A stretch of DNA of 64,000 nucleotides, taken from GCA-003244245 sp039924425. GTDB taxonomy: Bacteria; Actinomycetota; Actinomycetes; Mycobacteriales; Pseudonocardiaceae. Location: positions 7,543 to 71,542 of the forward strand of contig JBDTAX010000045.1 of the NCBI GenBank assembly GCA_039924425.1. The letters are read 5' to 3'. The translations under genes were made by a program, and so were the position numbers. Under the pieces are notes generated by a model. It saw only the letters and a list, made by a program, of their open reading frames with translations. It made no database searches and was not told the DNA's origin. Positions within the stretch are counted from its first letter, which is position 1; the number at the start of each line of letters is the position of its first letter. Below, piece after piece: positions 8,094 to 16,188 of the stretch.

Positions 8094-8231
8094 ATGTCGA
8101 CGAAGTCGGTCCCCGGCGACGGGGAGCACGGCAAGGACAGCAAAGGCATGCCGCTGGGTGAGCCGCGCCGCCACGCGATGGCATTCGTCCGCGAGTTGAT
8201 CCGAGGGCTGTGGGTATTGCGGCGGCGGTGA
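8094..8231 (+). CDS. Very small hypothetical protein at the edge of a decayed locus
   Basis: A 45-codon frame starts with ATG at 8094, preceded by GGCAGGGG about 8 nt upstream, and ends at the TGA at 8229. The product is basic at its C terminus (RGLWVLRRR), with no recognisable domain. It may be a truncated start of the asparagine-synthetase-like remnant that follows, or chance coding. Confidence 0.25.
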   Translation: MSTKSVPGDGEHGKDSKGMPLGEPRRHAMAFVRELIRGLWVLRRR

Positions 8232-8960
8232 ACGGACTTGTGCCGCTGTTCCGCGACGGGGCCGGAGGGACGTCCGGGGATCCGTTGGAGCTGGCTGGTC
8301 CCACGCCGACGGTCGACCTGACGGCGCTGGGTCTGCTGCTGGCCCCGCCGGCTCTGCTGGGCGAGTTCATTCCCCGCGCACTGTGGTTGAACGTTGACCG
8401 TATTGAGCCCGCTCTACCGAGGGCGCAACCCGGCTCGTTGCCGCGCGCATTCCGTCCGCCGTTGAGGATCTCATCGCCGACGTCGAGGTGATCAGAGTGA
8501 AGGTTTCTGGGGGCCTGGCCGCGCTGGCGCATGTGGTGCGCGCCGCGTCTGGGCGGCGGGTTATCGCTTTCACCACGGACCTGACCTGTGACGCGGGGAT
8601 CAGCACGGCCGCCGTGGTGCGCCGTCTACTGATCGACCTCGATCTGAATGCTGAACTGGTGGTGATCGATCTGCACCGTGAGCGAACCGAGCCGATTTGG
8701 TCGTCGGTCGGGCCCAGGCTTGATGCCCTGCCCGAGGTGAACGCCGCGACGGCTGAAATCGCCGCCCGGCTCGGTGTGGGGCTCTTGCTGTCCGGCGATG
8801 GCGCGGATGAGCTTCTCGGTGTCCCGCGCTTCGCCACCGCTCATATCGCCGCCCGCCGTGGGCCGTGGGCGGCCGTACGGTATGATCCCGTCGATCGGCT
8901 GGCCGATGATCGCCTCCCCCAGCGTTGTCCCGTCATCCTCGCGCAAGGTCAGCCGCCACC
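8210..8960 (+). pseudogene. Remnant of an asparagine-synthetase-like / lasso-peptide cyclase gene
   Basis: Several frames together look like the remains of an asparagine synthetase homologue. The frame around 8210-8410 carries ALGLLLAPPALLG and VDRIEPA, matching the end of the glutaminase-like domain. Another frame from about 8410 reads IPSAVEDLIADVEVIRVKVS followed by GGLAALAHVV, which resembles the ATP pyrophosphatase loop (SGGxDS) with the Asp-Ser lost. Further on, LLLSGDGADELLGVPRFAT is the second conserved block of the synthetase domain. The coding then breaks off near 8900-8960. About 250 of the usual ~600 residues remain, with at least one frameshift. The short final block and PRFAT context fit lasso-peptide B1 cyclases better than AsnB, but no precursor or protease is seen. 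Confidence 0.6.
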
Positions 8961-9430
8961 CGGCCGGGTCCACGCTGGGAAAGACTTCCGCCAGTGGCGA
9001 CACCGGGCATGGCACGGGAGTAGCCAACCGCTGGTGGATGTAGCGCCACAAATCCCGACCCGAGAACCCGGCGGCCTCCAAATACCGTGCGGGTCACCGG
9101 GCAGTGCCGTACCGGCAGTCCCTCCAGCCCAAGAGTGAGCGCGGAAGCGAACTCGAACGCATACACCGCACGCGGTCCAAGCTGAGCGAGCGCATGGATG
9201 ATCAGGTCCTCAGCGGACGTTGGTGCGGGGCGCAGCCAGCCCAGCCCAGCAACCACCATCCACCATCCACTGGGGAACGCCCGGCCAGGGCCGCACCGAG
9301 CATGCCCGACGTCGTCTCCGGTTGACCGGGCAACCGGTCAGCATTGACCAGCCTCAGAACAGTGGGCTCATCCGCGACCGCGTACGGGCGCGCGAACCAG
9401 GGTCGCCGCCCCGATGGCCGTGATCTCCAC
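8870..9430 (-). pseudogene. Decayed minus-strand gene of unknown function
   Basis: Reading on the minus strand, protein-like segments appear in different frames in sequence: RLVNADRLPGQPETTSGMLG (about 9350-9290), then SAEDLIIHALAQLGPRAVYA and LTLGLEGLPVRHCPVTRT (about 9210-9090), then GFSGRDLWRYIHQRLATPV and GWRLTLREDDGTTLGEAIIG (about 9075-8905). At least two frameshifts separate them. I do not recognise the family. Its end overlaps the asparagine-synthetase remnant on the other strand, which supports the view that both are dead. Confidence 0.4.
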
Positions 9431-9681
9431 GCTTAAGTCCTCGCTGCCCCGCCTGGCGCATGCTTGTTGCGGCTGAACTCAGCATACCTGGATGTCGACC
9501 CGACCTGTTGTAGGCGCGCCCCCAGCCCTCGGCGAGTGGGCGGCGTCGCGGCTTGACATCCATAGGAACATCAGCGCCGTCTGCATGACTTTGTTCAACT
9601 ATGCTATACTGACAAGTCAAGTCGTCCTAACCGTAACACTGCCTTGAAATGGCACAATCCGGCATTGGAGGGTGGTATGTG

Positions 9682-9993
9682 ATGCGCGCGAAGGAGAGGG
9701 AAGTTCTTCTAGAAAAACTGCGGCGCGTTGAAAAAGACCACGGCGACAGCTTTGATCTTTTTGTGCGGGCGTGCCGCAACAGAGCAACCAAATTTGATCC
9801 AAATCTGCCAATTTGGGGCGCGCTTAAAGAAATGGGCATCATTATCGACCTCAGTCCGGATGGAATTCCGCAAATCGATGAAGAAATTCGAGATTTCGTG
9901 CGGCACAGTGGCGAAGTTGTCGCTATGCCCAGGCGACCCAACGAGTCGGGAGAATACGAAACGAGCAAACACCGCGTGAAGCCGAAGGAGTAA
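9682..9993 (+). CDS. Hypothetical protein of AT-richer composition
   Basis: A 103 aa charged, helical protein starting RAKEREVLLEKLRRVEKDHG, with no recognised domain. The start at 9682 is chosen because GGAGGG lies 9 nt upstream; an upstream in-frame ATG at 9649 is possible but lacks a binding site. A TATACT box at 9605-9610 may be part of its promoter. Codons are richer in A and T than in the neighbouring backbone genes (for example AAA, GAA, ATT, TTT), a sign of acquisition by transfer. It sits alone between decayed genes. It could be an accessory or phage-derived regulator, but nothing shows this directly. Confidence 0.6.
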   Translation: MRAKEREVLLEKLRRVEKDHGDSFDLFVRACRNRATKFDPNLPIWGALKEMGIIIDLSPDGIPQIDEEIRDFVRHSGEVVAMPRRPNESGEYETSKHRVKPKE

Positions 9994-10024
9994 CGGCAGA
10001 GATTAATCCTTGCGTTGGCGCCCG

Positions 10025-10984
10025 CTAGCCCGCGAGCGACTTCGGCAACGATTGGGGGAGCTGGTCGATGAGCATCCGGTCGAGTGCGACTCGGTCGTGG
10101 GAGGCGGCGGCCTCGGCTTGGATGCGCATCTTCTCCGCATCAGCCCGAGCGAGGATGCGGACTCGTTCGGCGTCGGCTTCGGCGGGTTTGATGATCTCGA
10201 CGACGAGCTGCTGCTGGCATAGCTCAGCCTCGCGTTGGGCCAGTTCGGTTTGCGCCGCGATCACCTCGCGTTGCGCCTGGGCCTGCGCGAGCGGGCCGAC
10301 CTGCCGGGTTGGGCTTGGGCCTTGTCGACCTCGGCTTTGTACTGAGCCTGCACCATCGCGCTCCGCCGGGTGTATTCGGCCTGCTTGCGCTGCGACTCCT
10401 GCTGTGCCTGAGCGGCGACCTGGTCGGCCTGTGCCTGAGCGATCTTCGCTTGACGTTGAATGGCGGCGGTATGGGGCGCGGCCATCGCGGCGATGTAGCC
10501 GATGTCCCGGTCGTCAATCGATTGGATCTGCAGCGAGTCCACCGTGAGCCCGATGGTGGCCATTTCCGTCTTCGACACGTCCAGCACCTCGGTGGCCAGT
10601 TTCTGTCGCTCGGTGACGATATTGCCGACCTTGAACGCGATCACCGCCCACACGTTCACCGCGATCCCCTGCCGAGCCACGCACGTCTCGCCACCTCGGC
10701 CTCGCGCATCGCCAAGGTCAGAAACCGCACTTTGCGAAGGAACGGCGGCACGAATGCGCCGTGCCCGGTCACCACCCGAAACGGGGCGCCGCCCCGACAG
10801 TGCGTGAACCACGGGCCTCGACCACCAGCACGGACGCTCCCTTGGGCAATGGGTCATCCGACCACGCCAAGTAGGGCTCAGTCCCGCCCCGAATCTTTAC
10901 CCGGACCTCGCCGGGGCCATCCGCACCCCGCGTGCCGACAACCAGCACGCCGATGCGGCCCACTACCGCCGCATCCCCGCGCAC
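10025..10984 (-). pseudogene. Decayed NfeD-like / SPFH (flotillin) locus
   Basis: Minus-strand frames read in order as an NfeD-type OB domain (about 10925-10800: GEVRVKIRGGTEPYLAWSD then DDPLPKGASVLVVEARGS), then a flotillin/SPFH protein in shifted frames: GIAVNVWAVIAFKVGNI, EVLDVSKTEMATIGLTVDSL, LQIQSIDDRDIGYIAAMAAP and an alanine-rich coiled coil (AKIAQAQADQVAAQAQQE), ending VALDRMLIDQLPQSLPKSLA near 10030. Much of the SPFH core between FKVGNI and the coiled coil is missing, and there are at least two frameshifts. In other bacteria an NfeD-like protein and a flotillin are paired in membrane microdomains. This copy is inactivated. Confidence 0.75.
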
Positions 10985-11100
10985 CCGGCGACCCTTCCTG
11001 GCTACCTCTACCGATGACTAATCTGGGTTTCACCCCAGTCCGGGAGGCATGCTCTGGGGTGCGTGGGGCTCTCCCCGATTTTACCCGCCGTCAAGTACCG

Positions 11101-12876
11101 TTAGCTCTTCGCGGGAGGCCTCGCGTCCACTCCGGCCTCGGCGCGCTGCGCCGGGGTGATCGGGGCGGGAGCGCCGGTGAGCGGGTCGTGGCCGCCGCCG
11201 GACTTGGGGAACGCGATGACCTCGCGCAGCGAGTCGGCACCGGCGAGCAGCATGCAGACCCGGTCCCAGCCGAAGGCGATCCCCCCGTGCGGCGGCGGGC
11301 CATAGCGCAGCGCCTCCAGCAGGAAACCGAACTTCTCCCGCGCCTGCTCCGCAGAAATCCCGAGCACCCCGAACACCCGTTGCTGCATCTCGGGCTGGTG
11401 AATGCGGATCGAGCCCCCACCGATCTCGTTGCCGTTGCAGACCAGGTCATAGGCGTAGCCCAACGCCGAGACCGGATCTTGGTCGAACCGGTCGGCCCAC
11501 TGCGCCATGGGCGCGGTGAACGGGTGATGCACCGCGGTCCAGCCGCCGGAGCCGATCGCGACGTCCTCGCTGCGCTCGGCCGGCTCGAACAGGGGCGCGT
11601 CCACCACCCAGACGAACGACCAGGCCGACTCGTCGATCAACTCGCAGCGCCGGCCGATCTCCACCCGGGCCGCGCCCAGCAGCGAGCGCGCGTCACGGGG
11701 ATCACCGGCGGCGAAGAACACGCAGTCACCAGGGCTGGCGCCGACCACTTTGGCCAGCCCGTCGCGCTCGTGCTCGGCGAGGTTGCGGGCCACCGGGCCG
11801 GACAGCTCGCCATCCTCGCTGATCAGCACGTAGGCCAGGCCCTTGGCACCGCGCTGCTTGGCCCATTCCTGCCAAGCGTCCAGCGCCCGGCGTGGCTGGT
11901 CGGCTCCGCCGGGCATCACGACCGCCCCCACGTAGGGCGCCTGGAACACCCGGAACGGCGTGTCGCTGAAGTAGCTGGTGAGCTCGGTGAGCTCGAGGCC
12001 GAAGCGCAGGTCCGGTTTGTCGGTGCCGTAGCGGGCCATCGCGTCGAGGTAACACAGCCGCGGGATCGGCCGCTCGATGTGGTGGCTGGCCAGCTCCGAC
12101 CACAGCGTGGCCACCACCAGCTCGCTCAGCTCGATCACCTCGTCCTGCTCGACGAAGCTCATCTCGATGTCGAGTTGGGTGAACTCGGGTTGCCGGTCGG
12201 CCCGGAAGTCCTCGTCCCGGTAGCAGCGGGCGATCTGGTAGTAGCGCTCGATTCCGCTGACCATCAGCAGCTGCTTGAACAGCTGCGGCGACTGCGGCAG
12301 CGCGTACCAGCAGCCGGGCCGCAGCCGGGCGGGCACCAGGAAGTCCCGCGCGCCCTCGGGGGTGGAGCGGGTCAGGGTCGGGGTCTCCACTTCGAGGAAA
12401 CCCTGCCGGTCCAGCACCTCGCGGGTGATCCGGTTGGCGTCGCTGCGCAGCCGCAGCATCGCCGCCGGGCCGGCACGGCGCAGGTCCAGGTACCGGTAGC
12501 GCAGCCGCACCTCCTCGCCGACCGCCAGGTGCTCATCAAGCTGGAACGGCAGCGGGGCGCACTCGCCGAGCACCGTCAGCTCCTCGGCGATGACCTCCAG
12601 AGTGCCGGTGGGCAGATCCGGGTTCTCGCTGCCCGGGGGGCGCAGCGCCACGGTGCCGGTGACCTGGATGCAGAACTCGACGCGCAGCCGGTGCGCCCGC
12701 TGGGCCATCTCGCCCTCACGGAACACCACCTGCGCCACCCCGAGTTCGTCGCGCAGATCGATGAAGATCACGCCGCCGTGGTCGCGGCGGCGGTCGACCC
12801 ACCCGGCGAGAGTGACTCTGTGCCCCAGGTGGTAGGGCTCGGGCTCCAGCGCGCCGGCATGCTCGGTGCGGATCAC
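11101..12876 (-). CDS. aspS: Aspartyl-tRNA synthetase
   Basis: A 591 aa class II aminoacyl-tRNA synthetase of the long bacterial type, which charges tRNA-Asp with aspartate. It has an N-terminal OB anticodon-binding domain (about 15-105, VTLAGWVDRRRDHGGVIFID), motif 1 and 2 regions (FLEVETPTLTRSTPEGARDF, then CYRDEDFRADRQPEFTQLD), a GAD insertion domain in the middle (about 280-410), and motif 3 near the end (GIAFGWDRVCMLLAGADSLR). The start is taken as the GTG at 12876, giving the usual length. It is not possible to tell here whether the enzyme also charges tRNA-Asn. Confidence 0.96.
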   Translation of the reverse strand: MIRTEHAGALEPEPYHLGHRVTLAGWVDRRRDHGGVIFIDLRDELGVAQVVFREGEMAQRAHRLRVEFCIQVTGTVALRPPGSENPDLPTGTLEVIAEELTVLGECAPLPFQLDEHLAVGEEVRLRYRYLDLRRAGPAAMLRLRSDANRITREVLDRQGFLEVETPTLTRSTPEGARDFLVPARLRPGCWYALPQSPQLFKQLLMVSGIERYYQIARCYRDEDFRADRQPEFTQLDIEMSFVEQDEVIELSELVVATLWSELASHHIERPIPRLCYLDAMARYGTDKPDLRFGLELTELTSYFSDTPFRVFQAPYVGAVVMPGGADQPRRALDAWQEWAKQRGAKGLAYVLISEDGELSGPVARNLAEHERDGLAKVVGASPGDCVFFAAGDPRDARSLLGAARVEIGRRCELIDESAWSFVWVVDAPLFEPAERSEDVAIGSGGWTAVHHPFTAPMAQWADRFDQDPVSALGYAYDLVCNGNEIGGGSIRIHQPEMQQRVFGVLGISAEQAREKFGFLLEALRYGPPPHGGIAFGWDRVCMLLAGADSLREVIAFPKSGGGHDPLTGAPAPITPAQRAEAGVDARPPAKS

Positions 12877-12952
12877 GGAAGCGGGCTCCTCGGCTCTGTT
12901 CGGTGGACTGCGACTGCGCACAGGCTAGCCGCGACCCCCGACAGTCCCGAGG

Positions 12953-13159
12953 TCAGCCGCAGTCGAAGCCGCTGTGCCGCACATCCCCCACGAACGCCCG
13001 CCACGCGGACGGGGCGAACACCAGCGCGGGACCGGACCGGTCCTTCGAGTCCCGCACGCCCACGCGACCCGGCACCACCGCCACCTCGACGCAGGCCTGC
13101 TGGCCGTTGCTGCGACTGCTCGTGCGCCAAGCGACACCAAAGGGCTCGGGGGTGCTCAT
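12953..13159 (-). CDS. DUF397 domain protein
   Basis: A 68 aa protein with the DUF397 pattern WRTSSRSNGQQACVEVA, VGVRDSKDRSGP and FAPSAWRAFVGDV. AGGAG lies 8 nt before its ATG. DUF397 genes are abundant in actinobacteria and typically lie next to a DUF5753 helix-turn-helix gene, as here (16 bp downstream of it). The pairs are thought to act as regulator and small partner or antagonist, in a manner like the Streptomyces WhiJ/AbaA families; the molecular role is not settled. Confidence 0.9.
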   Translation of the reverse strand: MSTPEPFGVAWRTSSRSNGQQACVEVAVVPGRVGVRDSKDRSGPALVFAPSAWRAFVGDVRHSGFDCG

Positions 13160-13174
13160 CTCGCTCGCTCCTGT

Positions 13175-14035
13175 CTACCTGCCCTCCACGAGCCCACCGA
13201 TCAGCTCTGCGGACTCGCTCGGGCCCAGAGCCTGCTGCTTCAGGCCATCGAAGACCAGGATAAACCCCTCGACATCCTTGGCGTCCTCGACGTACACGTG
13301 ACCGCCCGGGTACTCGACACACACCACTGCGGGGTCTTCCGGGTCGGGGAAGCTCAGCATCCGGAACGGGCAGTTCTGCGACGGGTAGGCCCCCGCCGCG
13401 AACGGCATGACCTGCACCGAGACGTGCGGCAGCTCGGTCACGTCCAGCAGGTGCCGCAACTGCTCACGCATCACCTCCGGGCCGCCGACCTGCTGGCGCA
13501 GCGCAGCCTCGGTGAGCACGCAGTCCAGCCGCAGCGGGGTTCCCGCATGCAGCTGCTCTTGCCGGGCCATCCGCAACCGAACCTGCTCGTCCACAGCATG
13601 GTCGCTGACCCCAGGTAACCAGGCGCGGACCAGCGCGGTGGCGTAGGCCTCGGTCTGCAGCAGACCAGTCACCACCATGTCCTCGTAGCTGCGCATCCAA
13701 CTCGCCTCGGACTCCAAGCCAACGAATTCCTCGAACTCCGCGGGGACGTCGTCCCAGGCGTTGAAGGTGGTCCACCAGCCTTTCTGACGGGACTGCAGGG
13801 CGAGCGCCATGTAGCGTTCCCGCTCCCGCTCACTGATGCCGTAGACGGTGGCCAGCGCGATCACCTCGGCCGGGCCGATCGCCTGCTCGGCGCGCTCCAT
13901 CCGGCTGAGCTTCGAGGTCGCCCAGCCCAGCGGCGTGCAGATGTCCTCCAGCCGTAAGCCAGCCTCGGTGCGCCACCGGCGCAGGCCTCGCGCCACCTTG
14001 CGCCAGCGCACCGTGGGGCTGATGCGTTCACTCAC
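13175..14035 (-). CDS. XRE-family helix-turn-helix regulator with DUF5753
   Basis: A 286 aa protein with an N-terminal helix-turn-helix (about 15-70, LRRWRTEAGLRLEDICTPLG then ATSKLSRMERAEQAI), and a DUF5753 domain over the rest (SYEDMVVTGLLQTEAYATAL, VQVMPFAAGAYPSQNCPFRM, VVCVEYPGGHVYVEDAKDV). The GTG at 14035 is chosen because GGAGGG lies 8 nt before it; a GTG at 14044 is also open. It is paired with the DUF397 gene downstream. The family regulates development and secondary metabolism in some actinomycetes; its target here is unknown, but the AT-rich divergent region at 14045-14208 is a candidate. Confidence 0.9.
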   Translation of the reverse strand: MSERISPTVRWRKVARGLRRWRTEAGLRLEDICTPLGWATSKLSRMERAEQAIGPAEVIALATVYGISERERERYMALALQSRQKGWWTTFNAWDDVPAEFEEFVGLESEASWMRSYEDMVVTGLLQTEAYATALVRAWLPGVSDHAVDEQVRLRMARQEQLHAGTPLRLDCVLTEAALRQQVGGPEVMREQLRHLLDVTELPHVSVQVMPFAAGAYPSQNCPFRMLSFPDPEDPAVVCVEYPGGHVYVEDAKDVEGFILVFDGLKQQALGPSESAELIGGLVEGR

Positions 14036-14149
14036 CTGAGTCACCCTCCGTCCAGTTCAGCCGGCACCCACCGTCACCGGCGCACCACAGCATATTGCAA
14101 ACTTGGACAGAGTAGCAATCACGAACAGATGTAACATGATTTGCTCTAT

Positions 14150-14160
14150 CGCAAGTTGCG
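14150..14160. promoter_or_regulatory. Palindrome in the divergent promoter region
   Basis: CGCAAGTTGCG is a perfect 5+1+5 palindrome in an AT-rich stretch between the XRE regulator (leftward) and the small gene at 14209 (rightward). A related TTGCAAACTTG lies at about 14096-14106. These could be the regulator's operator; inferred from position only. Confidence 0.35.
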
Positions 14161-14208
14161 TGACATCCTGGGTGCGTCCACACCGAGTACCACTGGGAGG
14201 AGCAACCC

Positions 14209-14430
14209 ATGACCATGCCCACACAGCGGGGGCGCCACGCCCGCCGGATCGTCTGCCAAGACGCGTCCACCCGGCGGCAGTCCGTCGGGCTGTGGGCGGT
14301 GCCTTCGCAGGGCGTCATCGTCCTGGTGGCGCCGGTCGCGGACTCGGCCCGGTTCACCCGGGATCAGGCCATCGCCCTGCGCGCCGCCCTCGACGAGGCG
14401 ATCGCCGAGCTGCCCTCCCCCGGCCTGTGA
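14209..14430 (+). CDS. Small hypothetical protein divergent from an XRE regulator
   Basis: A 73 aa protein preceded by GGGAGGAG, a strong ribosome binding site. It contains SVGLWAVPSQGVIVLVAPVA and FTRDQAIALRAALDEAIAEL, a short beta-rich part followed by a helix. I do not recognise a named domain, but small proteins of this pattern are common beside DUF397/DUF5753 regulators. It likely forms a two-gene unit with the next gene, 6 bp downstream. Confidence 0.65.
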   Translation: MTMPTQRGRHARRIVCQDASTRRQSVGLWAVPSQGVIVLVAPVADSARFTRDQAIALRAALDEAIAELPSPGL

Positions 14431-14436
14431 CGACCG

Positions 14437-14823
14437 GTGTTTCCGCGCAGCGGCGACGTCCGGTTCTACCGAGTGCTCGCCGCTTACATCCCGGGAGTGG
14501 GACGGTGCACCACCCAGGTCGAGCTCGTCGAGGACCAGCTGATCCTGCGGCCGGACACGACAACCTGGTTCGAGATCCCGCTCGACCACGCCAACGCCTG
14601 CCGCCTGCTCGACGCCCTCACCGGCGAGGTCCCGGGGATCGTCCGGACACAGCACCCGCACAACGGCGCGACCACGGTCGCCGTGGCGCTGCACGGCCCA
14701 TCAGCGGCGTCCCTGCGGGTGGAGAACGTGGCGAAAGGCGTGCTGCACGTCGTGTTCGACGAGACCCAACTACCTGAGCTGATCATGCACCTGGAAGACG
14801 GCGCCACCTGGCTCCCCCACTGA
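14437..14823 (+). CDS. Hypothetical protein
   Basis: A 128 aa protein with a GTG start 6 bp after the stop of the preceding gene. The sequence alternates beta-like segments (RCTTQVELVEDQLILRPDTT, TTVAVALHGPSAASLRVENV) and ends LPELIMHLEDGATWLPH. No known domain or catalytic motif is recognised. Its codon use is typical of the genome, which supports real coding. Confidence 0.6.
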   Translation: MFPRSGDVRFYRVLAAYIPGVGRCTTQVELVEDQLILRPDTTTWFEIPLDHANACRLLDALTGEVPGIVRTQHPHNGATTVAVALHGPSAASLRVENVAKGVLHVVFDETQLPELIMHLEDGATWLPH

Positions 14824-14834
14824 CGCCCGCGATC

Positions 14835-14877
14835 GGCACGACGAGGCCGCCCGGCCCCTGGTGATCAACGTCGTGCC
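14835..14877. terminator. Possible terminator hairpin
   Basis: GGCACGACG and CGTCGTGCC form a 9-bp inverted repeat around a GC-rich loop just after the stop of the small gene ending at 14823. There is no T tract. Confidence 0.4.
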
Positions 14878-15072
14878 GGAGGCTTTCCCGTGGCGCGGAG
14901 ACCGAGTAGCTCCGCCGGCTGGCGACGACGGGCCTCCCCTATTCACAGGAATGATCATCTGATCGGGGCCCCGGCTCATCCTCTTGCGGATCTTGTTTTT
15001 GGGTGGTGGGCGTGGTGTGGTGGTGCCCGGCTGTCATGTCGAGTGATCTCTACTTGCGCTTCGCCAGTGGAC

Positions 15073-15528
15073 TCACGGCGCACTTGGGTGCTGGGCACTG
15101 CGGACCACGACGACGGGGCAGGTGGCGTGCTGGAGACAGTGCTGGCTGACCGACCCCAGCAGCGCGCCGACGAATCCACCGTGGCCTCGGTTGCCGACCA
15201 CCAGCAGCTCGGCTCCGGCAGATGCGTCGAGCAGCGCTTGGACTGCGTTGGCCATCACGACATGGGGGTGGATCCCCGCCTGCCCGGGGAAGCCAGACAT
15301 CTCGGTGATGGTGTCCGCGATGACCTGGTCGGCGATGCTCTGGAAATCCACATCTCCAAGCGATGCCAGGCCGTAGGTGCTGGGGAACTCCCAGGCGATG
15401 ACCGCATCCACTACAGCGTGGGTCAGCTCGGCCTGCCGCACCGCCCAGGCCAGCGCGGCCTTCGAGGGACCTGAACCGTCCACGCCGACCACGATCCGTC
15501 GTTGCGGCTGGTCCTGCGGCTGGGTCAT
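15073..15528 (-). CDS. Universal stress protein, UspA family
   Basis: A 151 aa single Usp domain: RIVVGVDGSGPSKAALAWAV at the N terminus, and the ATP-binding loop VVGNRGHGGFVGALLGSVSQ followed by HATCPVVVV at the end. It therefore belongs to the ATP-binding type. The ATG at 15528 is chosen because GGAGGAGG lies just before it. In mycobacteria similar proteins respond to hypoxia and redox stress. The two-component genes upstream are co-directional, with only 46 bp to the response-regulator stop. Confidence 0.9.
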   Translation of the reverse strand: MTQPQDQPQRRIVVGVDGSGPSKAALAWAVRQAELTHAVVDAVIAWEFPSTYGLASLGDVDFQSIADQVIADTITEMSGFPGQAGIHPHVVMANAVQALLDASAGAELLVVGNRGHGGFVGALLGSVSQHCLQHATCPVVVVRSAQHPSAP

Positions 15529-15573
15529 GTCAGCCTCCTCCGCCACTGACCGCATAGATTCGGGAGACACGCT

Positions 15574-16188
15574 CTAGATCCAGCCGTTGTTGTCGGCGAT
15601 GCGGGCGGCGTCCGCTCCGTTCACCGCGTTGGTCTTGCCGATCGCCGAGGACAGGTGGTTGCGCACCGTTCCGTTGGACAGGTGCAGCACCTTGGCGATC
15701 TCGGTGGCGGTGTGCCCCTTCCGGGCGGTGCGCAGCACCTCACGCTCCCGGTCGGTGAGTGGGTTAACCCCGATGGCCAGCGACTCGGCGGCCAGCTCGG
15801 GGTCCACCACGCGCAGCCCGGCGTGCACCCGCCGGATGGCGTCCACCAGGTGCTCGGGCGGGGCGTCCTTGAGGAGGAAGCCGGTGGCGCCGGTGGCCAT
15901 CGCCCTGGCGAAGTAGCCGGGTCGGCCGAAGGTGGTACAGATGATGACCCGGCAGCTGGGCAGCCCGGTGCGCAGCTCGGCGGCGGCGGTGAGCCCGTCC
16001 TTGCCGGGCATCTGCACGTCCAGTAGGGCGACGTCGGCCTGGGTGCCGGTCGCCGCCAGCAGCACCTCCTCGCCGGAGGCCACCTCCGCGACGACATGCA
16101 GGTCGGTCTCCAGGTTGAGCATCGCGACCAGCCCGCCCCGGACCAGAGCCTGGTCGTCGGCCACCAGCACCCTGATCACATCAGTCAC
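15574..16188 (-). CDS. NarL/DesR-type response regulator
   Basis: A 204 aa response regulator with a receiver domain (VLVADDQALVRGGLVAML, phospho-acceptor Asp in DVALLDVQMPGKDG, the conserved Lys in GFLLKDAP) and a LuxR-type helix-turn-helix at the C terminus (LTDREREVLRTARKGHTATE, LHLSNGTVRNHLS). It overlaps the sensor kinase gene by 4 bp (ATGA), so the two form a co-translated pair. It resembles DesR, which responds to membrane fluidity, but the target genes are not visible. Confidence 0.93.
   Translation of the reverse strand: MTDVIRVLVADDQALVRGGLVAMLNLETDLHVVAEVASGEEVLLAATGTQADVALLDVQMPGKDGLTAAAELRTGLPSCRVIICTTFGRPGYFARAMATGATGFLLKDAPPEHLVDAIRRVHAGLRVVDPELAAESLAIGVNPLTDREREVLRTARKGHTATEIAKVLHLSNGTVRNHLSSAIGKTNAVNGADAARIADNNGWI

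Noticed and set aside
8933..9259. Intact 108 aa minus-strand gene
   Set aside because: Protein-like sequence continues into another frame on both sides, so it is treated as part of a decayed gene rather than a real short protein.
10309..13263. 984-codon open frame on the plus strand
   Set aside because: It is the opposite strand of aspS and the flotillin remnant; such long antisense frames are common in high-GC DNA and the product is Arg/His/Gly-rich without a fold.
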